Assembly: GCA_049612785.1 (NCBI GenBank)
Contig: JBMZBW010000043.1
Coordinates: forward strand, 1-18,707
Direction: 5' to 3'
DNA length: 18,707 bases
Source: UBA7985 sp049612785
GTDB taxonomy: Bacteria; Pseudomonadota; Alphaproteobacteria; UBA7985
The notes below the pieces were generated by a model. It saw nothing but the letters and a program-made list of their open reading frames with translations. It did not search any database and was not told where the DNA came from. Position 1 is the stretch's first letter. Every line of letters begins with the position of its first letter. The position numbers and the translations under genes are program-made. Shown in pieces: positions 1 through 6,551 of this stretch.

Positions 1-193
1 AATATTGAAAAAATTGCTTTACATAAAAAGAGTGACAATTTAATAGGAGAAAGTTTTTGCGAATTGCCATGATTTGTGACGCTGCAACGCCAGACGAGGA
101 GTTCTACTAATTCGCGTAAATAATTTAATTTAAATTTATGCGATGTTCATTGTTTGAGTTGATTTGGCTATGTTGCCGTCAATTTGACAGATC
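1..193. other. AT-rich intergenic stretch at window edge
   Basis: This stretch is visibly much richer in A and T than the rest of the window and holds no convincing gene. It contains the downstream flank of the Rieske oxygenase gene, which ends at 194 on the minus strand. A small perfect palindrome, GTCAA-T-TTGAC at 178-188, lies just beyond that stop codon, but it has no adjacent T-run and is not a convincing terminator. A 17-codon reading frame at 57-110 has a good Shine-Dalgarno sequence and a TTG start; it is described under findings and is not called as a gene. Confidence 0.5.
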
Positions 194-1327
194 TCAGCTC
201 ATGGATTTGGCGACCCAGGCGTGAAAGCAATGGGTTGCTGTATCCATGGCGGGGGAGAATCTGCCTCCGTCGAAGTGAGGGGCAGCGCGACCGCGTTGCA
301 TGCCTTCGACCACTTCAATGTCTTCATCAAACACCAGCCGCCACTGTTTGGCGTTTACTGCGCGAAGGTCGGCAAAGCTCTCGTCCATAGACTGCTCGGA
401 GGTATAGAAAATGCCCACGCGTTCGAGTGTGTGGTTCACGCTCTGGGGCAGCAGCAGCATGGCAAAGACGTGGTCGCGATGAACGCCGGCGAGAACATTG
501 GGGTACAGAACGATATATTCAGCCTGTCCATTCCACCATTTTTCACTAAGCCCCTCGAAGGTATCCAACAGTCGCCCGTCCTCCGTGCGAGAGGGATTGA
601 ATACGGTCGTTCCCTGGCCGGAGTAGCAGTCCTTCTCGACGATGTTGTAATGGTCTTCGATCCGTGAGTAGCTGTTCAGGTCCGGGTGGATCCAAGGCAG
701 GTGATAGGCCTCGCAATAATTCTCTACGGCCAGTTTCCAGTTACAGGCTACGTCGAGCGTAAATTGAGATACGTCTCGATCAAAGAACAGCGGCTGATCA
801 AACTCAGACCAGCGGTCCAGCAGCTTGGAATGGATATCGACAAAAGGCCCTGCATCCCGGCTCACGTTCACATACACCACGCCCAAATAGACGTGCGTCG
901 GCACTTCCAGTAGGCCCAGTTCAGGCTTGTCGATGCAAGGGTGATGGTTCGCGTCCGGCCCGCCAACCAGCGGCGTCGCGACCAGCCGACCGCTCAGGTC
1001 GTATGTCCAGCTGTGATAGGGACAGCGCATGCCTTGCTTGGCTTTCCCGGCTTCGCTGACCAAAATCATCCCACGGTGACGACAGACATTTTCGTAGACC
1101 CGCACCTTGTTTTCACGGTCTCGAACAACGACCAACGGCACGCCAGCCAATTCAACCGGATAGACGTCGCCAACCTCTGGAACGTCGCCTTCAAAGGCGA
1201 TGCCAGCCCACTGACCCAGCAACAGCCGCCGGGTTTCTTCCGCATACACGGCGGGGTCTGTGTAGAACTCGTTTGGCAGCCCATTGGCGGTTTCAACGGA
1301 TTGCTGAACTTTGGCGAGGTAAGACAT
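194..1327 (-). CDS. Rieske aromatic ring-hydroxylating oxygenase, alpha subunit
   Basis: This is the catalytic (alpha) subunit of a Rieske non-heme iron oxygenase of 377 residues. Such enzymes use electrons from a reductase partner to activate O2 on an aromatic or a quaternary-amine substrate. The Rieske 2Fe-2S site is complete: C82-x-H84 in CRHRG and C102-x2-H105 in CPYHSW. The mononuclear iron site is also visible in the C-terminal domain: the ENYCEAYHLPWIHPDL stretch gives H209 and H214, with E203 in the bridging position, and an Asp near 336 in the FDEDIEVVEGMQ segment is the likely third ligand. No beta subunit, ferredoxin or reductase is encoded nearby, so it either uses partners from elsewhere or is a homotrimeric type. 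GbcA, CntA or choline-monooxygenase-like functions are alternatives to an aromatic substrate, and the sequence alone does not decide. The ATG at 1327 has only a weak ribosome binding site. Confidence 0.9.
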   Translation of the reverse strand: MSYLAKVQQSVETANGLPNEFYTDPAVYAEETRRLLLGQWAGIAFEGDVPEVGDVYPVELAGVPLVVVRDRENKVRVYENVCRHRGMILVSEAGKAKQGMRCPYHSWTYDLSGRLVATPLVGGPDANHHPCIDKPELGLLEVPTHVYLGVVYVNVSRDAGPFVDIHSKLLDRWSEFDQPLFFDRDVSQFTLDVACNWKLAVENYCEAYHLPWIHPDLNSYSRIEDHYNIVEKDCYSGQGTTVFNPSRTEDGRLLDTFEGLSEKWWNGQAEYIVLYPNVLAGVHRDHVFAMLLLPQSVNHTLERVGIFYTSEQSMDESFADLRAVNAKQWRLVFDEDIEVVEGMQRGRAAPHFDGGRFSPAMDTATHCFHAWVAKSMS

Positions 1328-1365
1328 CGAGCACCAACCATGATTGATATTTCAGAACCATAGAT

Positions 1366-1375
1366 ACGAATTCGT
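1366..1375. promoter_or_regulatory. Perfect 10-bp palindrome between divergent genes
   Basis: The sequence ACGAATTCGT is a perfect palindrome. It lies in the 144-bp gap between the Rieske oxygenase gene (-) and the PhnD-like gene (+), about 40 bp upstream of the oxygenase start. The position would suit an operator acting on one or both genes, but no regulator is encoded next to it and a 10-bp palindrome can occur by chance. Confidence 0.2.
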
Positions 1376-1471
1376 CCAAGTCCTGTTCGACTCTCAGCGA
1401 CTTGATCGGGTCGGTTCTGCCATACAAGCTATCACCTTGACCGGCAAACCATGGCGTAAGATGCATGGCGC

Positions 1472-2239
1472 ATGAAGGAAATGAGAACTCTTCGCGGCCT
1501 TGCCCTGATGCCGCTCTACGATTGGCCTGAGCTGCATCATCTCACTGACGGCGTTTGGGCCTGTATTCGTGAGGCTGCGCGGGAGGAGGGCTTGGATCTG
1601 CCGGTAGACCTCGATCATCGGGCGCAGCGGGTTTCAGCCTGGATGACGGATGAGGTCGTGTTTAGCCAGCTTTGCGGATCACCGTGGTTCCGCAAACACC
1701 GCCATCACGCGCACTATCTGGCGACGTCTGATTTCGCGTTGAACGACAATGAGCCCGGCCAGTATTACAGCAAAATCGTTGTGGCCGCCGGATCGACTTA
1801 TACGGCTTTAGACCAGCTGGAGTCCGCCAAGTTTGCTTACAATGATGATGACTCTCAGTCCGGTGTTCATTGCCTACGCCCCTTGATGGATGTGGAAGCT
1901 CACTTGGCGCATGGGGTGGAGAGTGGAGGCCATCGCTTGTCCATGCAGGCTGTCGCTGCGGGAGAGGCGGACTTTGCGGCCATTGACGCCTTTAGCTTCA
2001 GGCTTGCGGAGAGCGTTGCGCCCGAGGTGACAAACGCACTGCGCGTGATCGCCAAGACCCCGCAGCGCCCGGCTCCCGTTTTTGTGACTTCCACTGCTTA
2101 TGACGAAGACACGAAGCAGAGACTGCAACACGCCGTTCTCTCGGCGCTCAGCAACCTGCCAGAGACGGTTTCAGGTCCTTATTCGTTCCGGGGCGCTGTC
2201 GATCTCGGAGCTTCGCTGTACAAGATTTTCAAGCTCTAG
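1472..2239 (+). CDS. PhnD/SsuA-type substrate-binding-like protein, no signal peptide
   Basis: This 255-residue protein has the fold signature of the phosphate/phosphonate-type binding-protein family (PhnD-like). The diagnostic segment is AYNDDDSQSG at residues 122-131, preceded by a GSTYTALDQL helix. It is followed by VAAGEADFAAIDAFSF around 161-176, which matches the family pattern for the second ligand-lobe segment. The family normally delivers phosphonates or related anions to an ABC transporter in the periplasm. Here there is no N-terminal signal peptide or lipobox and no ABC permease or ATPase gene nearby, so a cytoplasmic ligand-binding role is more likely. Other in-frame ATG codons lie at 1481 and 1508. 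The first is used because it gives the longest form, but no start has a convincing Shine-Dalgarno sequence. The ligand cannot be named. Confidence 0.75.
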   Translation: MKEMRTLRGLALMPLYDWPELHHLTDGVWACIREAAREEGLDLPVDLDHRAQRVSAWMTDEVVFSQLCGSPWFRKHRHHAHYLATSDFALNDNEPGQYYSKIVVAAGSTYTALDQLESAKFAYNDDDSQSGVHCLRPLMDVEAHLAHGVESGGHRLSMQAVAAGEADFAAIDAFSFRLAESVAPEVTNALRVIAKTPQRPAPVFVTSTAYDEDTKQRLQHAVLSALSNLPETVSGPYSFRGAVDLGASLYKIFKL

Positions 2240-2250
2240 CGCGCCGCGCT

Positions 2251-3111
2251 TTAGTCCCAAGGGCCATTAACGGCCTTTAGCTCCGGATAGACCGGTTCTC
2301 GCTTCTGCATCTTCGCAGCAGCACTTTCCATCATGTGAGCTGGCGACAGGATGCCCGCATTCAACGCTTGAATGTACCGCAGCGTGTCTTCGGTGGAGTG
2401 ATCCGCAGCATAGTTCATAACGTGTTTGGAACCCGCGACCGCCAAGGGTGAGTTTCGAGCAATCTGCTGCGCGATTTCCATGACGTGCGTGAGCATTTCT
2501 TCTTGCGACTCAAACACCTGATTAACGAAACCACGCTCCAGAGCTTCTTGCGCCTCCAGCTTTCGTCCCGTGTAGGCCATTTCGCGGATCAGGCCGTCGG
2601 GCAACTGGCGCAAAATGCGGGGGAAGGTTCCCACGTCGGCGACCATGCCGATGTTGACTTCCTGAATGGTAAAAAAGGCGTCAGCGGTGCAGTAGCGCAT
2701 GTCACACGCGCTGCTGAGATCCACGCCAGCACCGAGCGCACCCCCTTGGATCGCAACCAGAACCGGCTGGCGCGCATTGTAGAGGCTGGAGAAAGTCTCC
2801 TGCAGGTGATGAAGGTGGATGCGGAAGGCTTCGGCATGGATGTGTGGATCAATCTTCCCGCCCATGATCGAGTTACCAGCCTCAGCAAAGACCGCGAGGT
2901 CCATTCCGGCGGTAAAGTGCTTGCCCGTGCTCGACACCACGATCACGCGCGCCGCGGCGTTGTTGGAAATGCGGTTGATGGCATCGGGAAACTCGACCCA
3001 GAACGCCTTGTTCATCGCGTTGCGCTTTTCCGGGCGATTGAGCACGACATGAGCAACGTGGTCGGCGATTTCGACAGAAATGGTTTCGTACGATGGAAAT
3101 TCGAGCGTCAT
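2251..3111 (-). CDS. Enoyl-CoA hydratase/isomerase family, delta3,5-delta2,4-dienoyl-CoA isomerase-like
   Basis: This 286-residue crotonase-fold protein has the oxyanion-hole segments KHFTAGMDL (about 64-72) and IQGGALGAG (about 121-129). Three acidic residues, D131, E151 and D159, have the spacing (20 and 8) and context (GVDLSSACDMRYC, EVNIG, ADVGTF) that I recall for the Asp-Glu-Asp set of mammalian ECH1. This points to isomerisation of 3,5-dienoyl-CoA to 2,4-dienoyl-CoA during breakdown of unsaturated fatty acids, rather than to a hydratase, which would normally use two glutamates. The start is supported by AAGGAG about ten bases upstream. The gene is 44 bp downstream of the nitroreductase on the same strand and may be the last gene of the ccmAB transcript. 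It converges on the PhnD-like gene with only 11 bp between their stop codons. Confidence 0.88.
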   Translation of the reverse strand: MTLEFPSYETISVEIADHVAHVVLNRPEKRNAMNKAFWVEFPDAINRISNNAAARVIVVSSTGKHFTAGMDLAVFAEAGNSIMGGKIDPHIHAEAFRIHLHHLQETFSSLYNARQPVLVAIQGGALGAGVDLSSACDMRYCTADAFFTIQEVNIGMVADVGTFPRILRQLPDGLIREMAYTGRKLEAQEALERGFVNQVFESQEEMLTHVMEIAQQIARNSPLAVAGSKHVMNYAADHSTEDTLRYIQALNAGILSPAHMMESAAAKMQKREPVYPELKAVNGPWD

Positions 3112-3155
3112 GGGTTCCGATCTCCTTAATTTTCGACGTTCAACCTACGGGTGGG

Positions 3156-3734
3156 TCAATCGGCTGACCAGTGAGAAACGACCGCTTCGAACGCTGGGCG
3201 AGGGCGGTCATCGTTGTTGGTCAGTTTACCTGCAATATAAATAAAGCCCGCAACCTGATCGTGCTCTGTTTTGCAGCCCAAAGCGGTCTTTACGTCTGGA
3301 TCAAACGCTGTCCACTCGGTTAGCCATTGTGTTGCGTACCCTTCGGACTGTGCGGCAACCACGATGTTCTGACAAACGGCTCCCGCAGAAAGATGCTGCT
3401 CCCACGCCGGGATTTTGTGCGGGATTGTTGGCGTAGACAGGACGGCCAAAACGACCCCCGCACGCTCAAAGCGCGCCGCCTCCAGCTCTAGCGTGCTGTC
3501 TGGCGCATCGGGGCGCTGGTTCTTGGCAAAGGCAGGTCGAATGACGTTTTCCCCAAAGCTGCGCCGTGCATCGTTTTCGAAAATGATGATCCGCCACGGG
3601 GCAAGCTTGCCGTGATCCGGGACGCGCAAACCCGCGCTCAGGATCTTTTGGAGCGTTGCGGCGTCCGGCTTTCCTTCCGGCATATCGGAAGCTTTGACAG
3701 AACGGCGGGTTTGCAAGAATTCGAGCGTGGACAA
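3156..3734 (-). CDS. Nitroreductase family protein (YdjA-like)
   Basis: This is an FMN-dependent nitroreductase-family oxidoreductase of 192 residues, expected to be cytoplasmic and to reduce nitro or quinone-like compounds with NAD(P)H. RRS at 10-12 is the N-terminal flavin-phosphate contact. LRVPDHGKLAPWR (36-48) and PAWEQHLSAGAVCQN (109-123) are characteristic of the small YdjA-like branch, whose length it matches. I chose a TTG start at 3734. It sits six bases after TAAGGAAG, which overlaps the ccmB stop codon TAA, and it yields a standard family N-terminus. Longer upstream starts would extend about 90 bases into ccmB with no homologous sequence. The arrangement implies translational coupling to ccmB. 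Whether it has anything to do with cytochrome maturation is unknown. Confidence 0.85.
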   Translation of the reverse strand: MSTLEFLQTRRSVKASDMPEGKPDAATLQKILSAGLRVPDHGKLAPWRIIIFENDARRSFGENVIRPAFAKNQRPDAPDSTLELEAARFERAGVVLAVLSTPTIPHKIPAWEQHLSAGAVCQNIVVAAQSEGYATQWLTEWTAFDPDVKTALGCKTEHDQVAGFIYIAGKLTNNDDRPRPAFEAVVSHWSAD

Positions 3735-3745
3735 GAGACGCTTCC

Positions 3746-4384
3746 TTAAACCAGTGACAGGATCCAACGGGTTGCAATGACGAAGACCAGTGTCTGAAGA
3801 AGTGAGACCCCAAGCATAAAGGCGCAAGAGGCAAGCGAGAAACTGTCAACCAGCCCGACGCCTAAGACGACAAAAGGCAGGGCCAGCGGAAGGGCCATCG
3901 CGCCAAGGAAGACACCGACGTTACCCAAGAGAACCCTTAGCGCAGCAACAAAGGCACTCAGCGCGGTGAGCGCCGCTGAAGTGACCAGCAAACCGATCAC
4001 AAGGGCCACAAACGCGCTTGGGGGCTGCGAGTAAAACAGCGTCACCAGCCAAGCCGCCACGAGGAACCACGGCACCGACGCCAGCCAGCCGCCGAACAAC
4101 CGACCGTAGACAAATCCGGCGTAGTCGCGGGCCATGGCGCGCAACCGTTGGTTCAGGCCCGATTGCAGCTGATCAAGCCACCAATCCGCATTGGCGTAGA
4201 CGAAGGCAAGCACGATCATAGCCCAGCCTATTGCTGGCCCCGCAGGACGCAGGCGCTCCGGAAACTGCCCCAGCGTTAATCCAACGGCAGTAAGTGCTAC
4301 AGCAAGGAAACCCAGCGCCCCGAGCGCATTCAAACCACTGCGCAATCGCAGACGCAGCTCCAATTTCAAACCTGCGCTAAACAT
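3746..4384 (-). CDS. ccmB: Heme exporter protein CcmB (System I permease)
   Basis: CcmB is the inner-membrane permease subunit of the CcmAB(CD) transporter, which releases holo-CcmE so that it can donate heme. The 212-residue protein is very hydrophobic, with six likely transmembrane segments. It has the typical cytoplasmic loop with DWWLDQLQSGLNQRLRAMA around residues 67-85 and a GRLFGGWL segment after it. Length agrees with the family (about 220). Its start overlaps the ccmA stop by eight bases (ATGTTTAG), a normal coupling for these two genes. Its stop codon is part of the ribosome binding site of the following nitroreductase gene. Identification rests on the sequence together with the adjacent ccmA. 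Confidence 0.92.
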   Translation of the reverse strand: MFSAGLKLELRLRLRSGLNALGALGFLAVALTAVGLTLGQFPERLRPAGPAIGWAMIVLAFVYANADWWLDQLQSGLNQRLRAMARDYAGFVYGRLFGGWLASVPWFLVAAWLVTLFYSQPPSAFVALVIGLLVTSAALTALSAFVAALRVLLGNVGVFLGAMALPLALPFVVLGVGLVDSFSLASCAFMLGVSLLQTLVFVIATRWILSLV

Positions 4385-4976
4385 CGTCGGGCCCCAGCTT
4401 CGTCAGCACGATCTTTTGCGCGCCGTTCAAACTGCGCTCGTGGGATGAAAACAGGATTGCGCGTCCATCATGTGTGCCGTCGCTCAGAATCGTTTCCAGT
4501 GAGGCCGCGGTTTGCTGGTCCAGCCCCGCAAAGGGTTCATCGAGCATCCACACCGATTTATCCGGCAAGCAGGTCAGTGCCAGCGCTACGCGTCGTGCCT
4601 GTCCGAAGCTCAGGGTTCGAGCCGGCTTCCTGCTCAACTCCGGCACACCCAGCATTTCTGCAATCTCGACATCCGGCTTTACACCGCATCCGGCATAGAG
4701 GCTCAGGTTTTCAGCGACGCTCAAATCGGGCAAGAGGCCGTTGTCGTGCCCCAGAAAGGCCAAGGCGTCACGGTTCAGAGCAACCTCACCAGCAACCAGC
4801 GGGATCAATCCGGCCAAGGCGAGCATCAGTGTTGATTTACCTGCGCCATTCTCACCCTGGATATGCAAGGCCTCTCCGGGCTGCACAGCGAAGGTAAGGT
4901 CTTCGATCAGAAGGGCATCTCCTCGGGCGACCGAGAGGTTTTGAGCCATCAGTATTGGTGCTGTGGATTGCGTCAT
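4377..4976 (-). CDS. ccmA: Heme exporter ATP-binding protein CcmA
   Basis: CcmA is the ABC ATPase of the CcmABCD complex; ATP hydrolysis releases heme-loaded CcmE from CcmC. All ABC motifs are present in the 199-residue protein: Walker A GENGAGKST (41-49), signature LSFGQ (122-126), Walker B VWMLDEPF (142-149), and the switch histidine H179 in SSHE. I placed the start at the ATG at 4976, preceded by an AAAAGG-like ribosome binding site. An upstream in-frame ATG would add 13 residues with no family match. The gene heads the minus-strand arm of the locus and diverges from ccmC, with 149 bp between the two start codons. Confidence 0.93.
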   Translation of the reverse strand: MTQSTAPILMAQNLSVARGDALLIEDLTFAVQPGEALHIQGENGAGKSTLMLALAGLIPLVAGEVALNRDALAFLGHDNGLLPDLSVAENLSLYAGCGVKPDVEIAEMLGVPELSRKPARTLSFGQARRVALALTCLPDKSVWMLDEPFAGLDQQTAASLETILSDGTHDGRAILFSSHERSLNGAQKIVLTKLGPDDV

Positions 4977-5089
4977 GCTTGCCTTTTGCCCCAGCCGGGA
5001 AGCTTCGACAACCACTGCCGAGGGTCAGTTTTCGTCTTGGGTTTCCCCAAACGCAGGGGACCACCGCGATAGATGCGGCATCCTTCGAT

Positions 5090-5118
5090 TTGAAGTTACG
5101 GCAAAAAACAGCCATATC
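5090..5118 (+). promoter_or_regulatory. Possible sigma-70-like promoter for the ccmC operon
   Basis: TTGAAG (5090-5095) and CATATC (5113-5118) are separated by exactly 17 bases. The -10 match is poor, at three of six positions. The predicted transcription start would fall at or next to the ccmC ATG at 5126, which would make the message leaderless. That fits the absence of a Shine-Dalgarno sequence before ccmC. This is a weak match by eye in a 149-bp divergent region that must also hold the ccmA promoter. Confidence 0.22.
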
Positions 5119-5125
5119 GGTGTCC

Positions 5126-5950
5126 ATGCACAAGTACGCCAACCCCACCCGTTTCATGCGCTGGGCCGAAGCCAGCCAGCCCTACCTGCTTGCCTTGGGT
5201 ATCCTCCTTGGCTTTGGCGGGATGATCTGGGGGCTGACAGTTCCGCCGGACGAAGAAATGCAGGAGCTGATCAAGCCCTTGTTCGTTCACGTGCCTTCGG
5301 CTGGTTTGTCGCTGATTGTCTACGGCTCTATGTCCATCGCAGCCTTTGTCGCGCTGGTCTGGCGGCATCCGTTGCCGGAGATCTTCTGCCTTGCCGCTGC
5401 GCCGGTCGGGGCGGTTGTTACGGTGGTGGCGCTGATTACCGGTGCGCTTTGGGGAAAACCGACCCTCAACACCTATTGGGACTGGCGCGACCCGCGTATG
5501 GTGTTGGAGCTTCTGCTGCTGTTCCAATACCTGATCTATATCGTTCTGGTGCGTGTGCTGTCACAGCGTGACCCGGCACTGGGTCGCCGGGTTGGATCGA
5601 TCTTTCTGGTTGCAAGTGTTGTGACCGTGCTTCTCTCGAAATTCGTGACCGAGTGGTTCCTGGTCCTGCATCAGGGGTCGAGCGGTGCCAACGTGATCCA
5701 GCTGACGGGGCGGGTCGTGATGAACCTGCTCGGGCAGGGAGACGAAGCTGCGGCAGAGCCGGTCGAGGACGATGGCATCGCGGGCGTCTATGTGCCGCCC
5801 TTGCTGATTACCATGCTGGGGACCTATCTGTTCTACATGGCAATCGGCATCTGGCTGATGCGCTACGAATTGATCCGCATGCGCCTGCGCTCGCTGCGCC
5901 GCAAGCAAGCCGCTGCGCATTCATTCCTCGCCGAAGCAACCGGAACTTAG
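5126..5950 (+). CDS. ccmC: Heme ABC transporter permease CcmC
   Basis: CcmC is the membrane protein that binds periplasmic heme and presents it to CcmE. The 274-residue product has six likely transmembrane segments. The two periplasmic heme-ligand histidines are present: H55 in FVHVPSA and H182 in LHQGSSG. The tryptophan-rich WWD signature is unusual. Where family members read WGTWWVWDAR after GKP, this protein reads LNTYWDWRDPR (residues 114-124): the leading Trp-Gly is replaced by Leu-Asn and one residue is inserted before the Asp. The ATG at 5126 was chosen because MHKYANPTRFMR matches typical N-termini; longer upstream versions overlap ccmA on the other strand. There is no clear ribosome binding site. 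It is the first gene of the plus-strand ccm arm. Confidence 0.9.
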   Translation: MHKYANPTRFMRWAEASQPYLLALGILLGFGGMIWGLTVPPDEEMQELIKPLFVHVPSAGLSLIVYGSMSIAAFVALVWRHPLPEIFCLAAAPVGAVVTVVALITGALWGKPTLNTYWDWRDPRMVLELLLLFQYLIYIVLVRVLSQRDPALGRRVGSIFLVASVVTVLLSKFVTEWFLVLHQGSSGANVIQLTGRVVMNLLGQGDEAAAEPVEDDGIAGVYVPPLLITMLGTYLFYMAIGIWLMRYELIRMRLRSLRRKQAAAHSFLAEATGT

Positions 5951-5964
5951 AGGAGCCGCCGCTG

Positions 5965-6108
5965 ATGTTTGATGATCGCTGCGTTGCCGTTTGGGGAAGC
6001 TATGGCGCTACGGCTCTGGCCATGATTGGCGCGCTTCTCGTCGCTCGTCTGGTCCTCGCTCGGGTCAGGCGTGAGCTAGAGCAGCTCAAAAAGGAAGCAA
6101 ACAAATGA
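5965..6108 (+). CDS. ccmD: Heme exporter protein CcmD
   Basis: CcmD is a tiny single-span membrane protein that stabilises the CcmC-CcmE interaction and release of holo-CcmE. The 47-residue product fits the family: a short N-terminal segment with WGSYG (10-14), one transmembrane helix at about 15-35, and a basic, charged C-terminal tail (RVRRELEQLKKEANK). An AGAGGAG ribosome binding site precedes the ATG by nine bases. The last codon overlaps the start of ccmE (ATGA). Identification comes mainly from size, topology and position between ccmC and ccmE. Confidence 0.88.
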   Translation: MFDDRCVAVWGSYGATALAMIGALLVARLVLARVRRELEQLKKEANK

Positions 6109-6551
6109 GCGGTTCGCGGGTTCGCAATCGTTTTATCTGGGTAAGCCTCGGCGCGCTCTTGGCGGCGGGTGCCGTATTGCTGATCGTTTTTGCTCTGCCG
6201 GGCCAGCTCAACGCATTCCGCACACCGACGCAACTGGCGGCGCTCGACATTCCGCCGGGCAAGTCCCTGCGTCTGGGCGGGCAGATCGTTCCCGGTTCCT
6301 ACACCACACAAGATGGCATCACCCACGTCTTCACGCTCACGGACAAGGACGGCGGAACGCAGGTCGTCTCTTACAGTGGTGCGCTTCCGGATTTGTTCCG
6401 AGAAGGGCAGGGGATCATCGCAACCGGGGTTCTGGATGGCAGCGGCGGCTTTGATGCGAAAAATCTGCTGACCAAGCACGATGAAGCCTATGTCCCGCGC
6501 GAGTTGCGCGACCATGCGGATCAGCAGCAGCAAGGCACGGCGGGCCAATGA
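6105..6551 (+). CDS. ccmE: Cytochrome c-type biogenesis heme chaperone CcmE
   Basis: CcmE carries heme covalently in the periplasm between CcmC and the CcmFHI ligase. The 148-residue protein has an N-terminal membrane anchor (about 11-31) and an OB-fold domain with the family segments LRLGGQIVPGS (55-65) and VSYSGALPDLFREGQG (88-103). The heme-binding motif KHDEAYVP (124-131) is intact; H125 is the covalent attachment residue and Y129 the axial ligand by homology. The C-terminal tail is short, hydrophilic and Gln-rich. The start overlaps ccmD by four bases and the stop overlaps ccmF by four bases, so the three genes are translationally coupled. Confidence 0.95.
   Translation: MSGSRVRNRFIWVSLGALLAAGAVLLIVFALPGQLNAFRTPTQLAALDIPPGKSLRLGGQIVPGSYTTQDGITHVFTLTDKDGGTQVVSYSGALPDLFREGQGIIATGVLDGSGGFDAKNLLTKHDEAYVPRELRDHADQQQQGTAGQ

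Noticed and set aside
178..188. Palindrome GTCAA-T-TTGAC as a terminator for the oxygenase gene
   Set aside because: The arms are only five bases, AT-rich, and not followed by a T-run in the transcribed direction.
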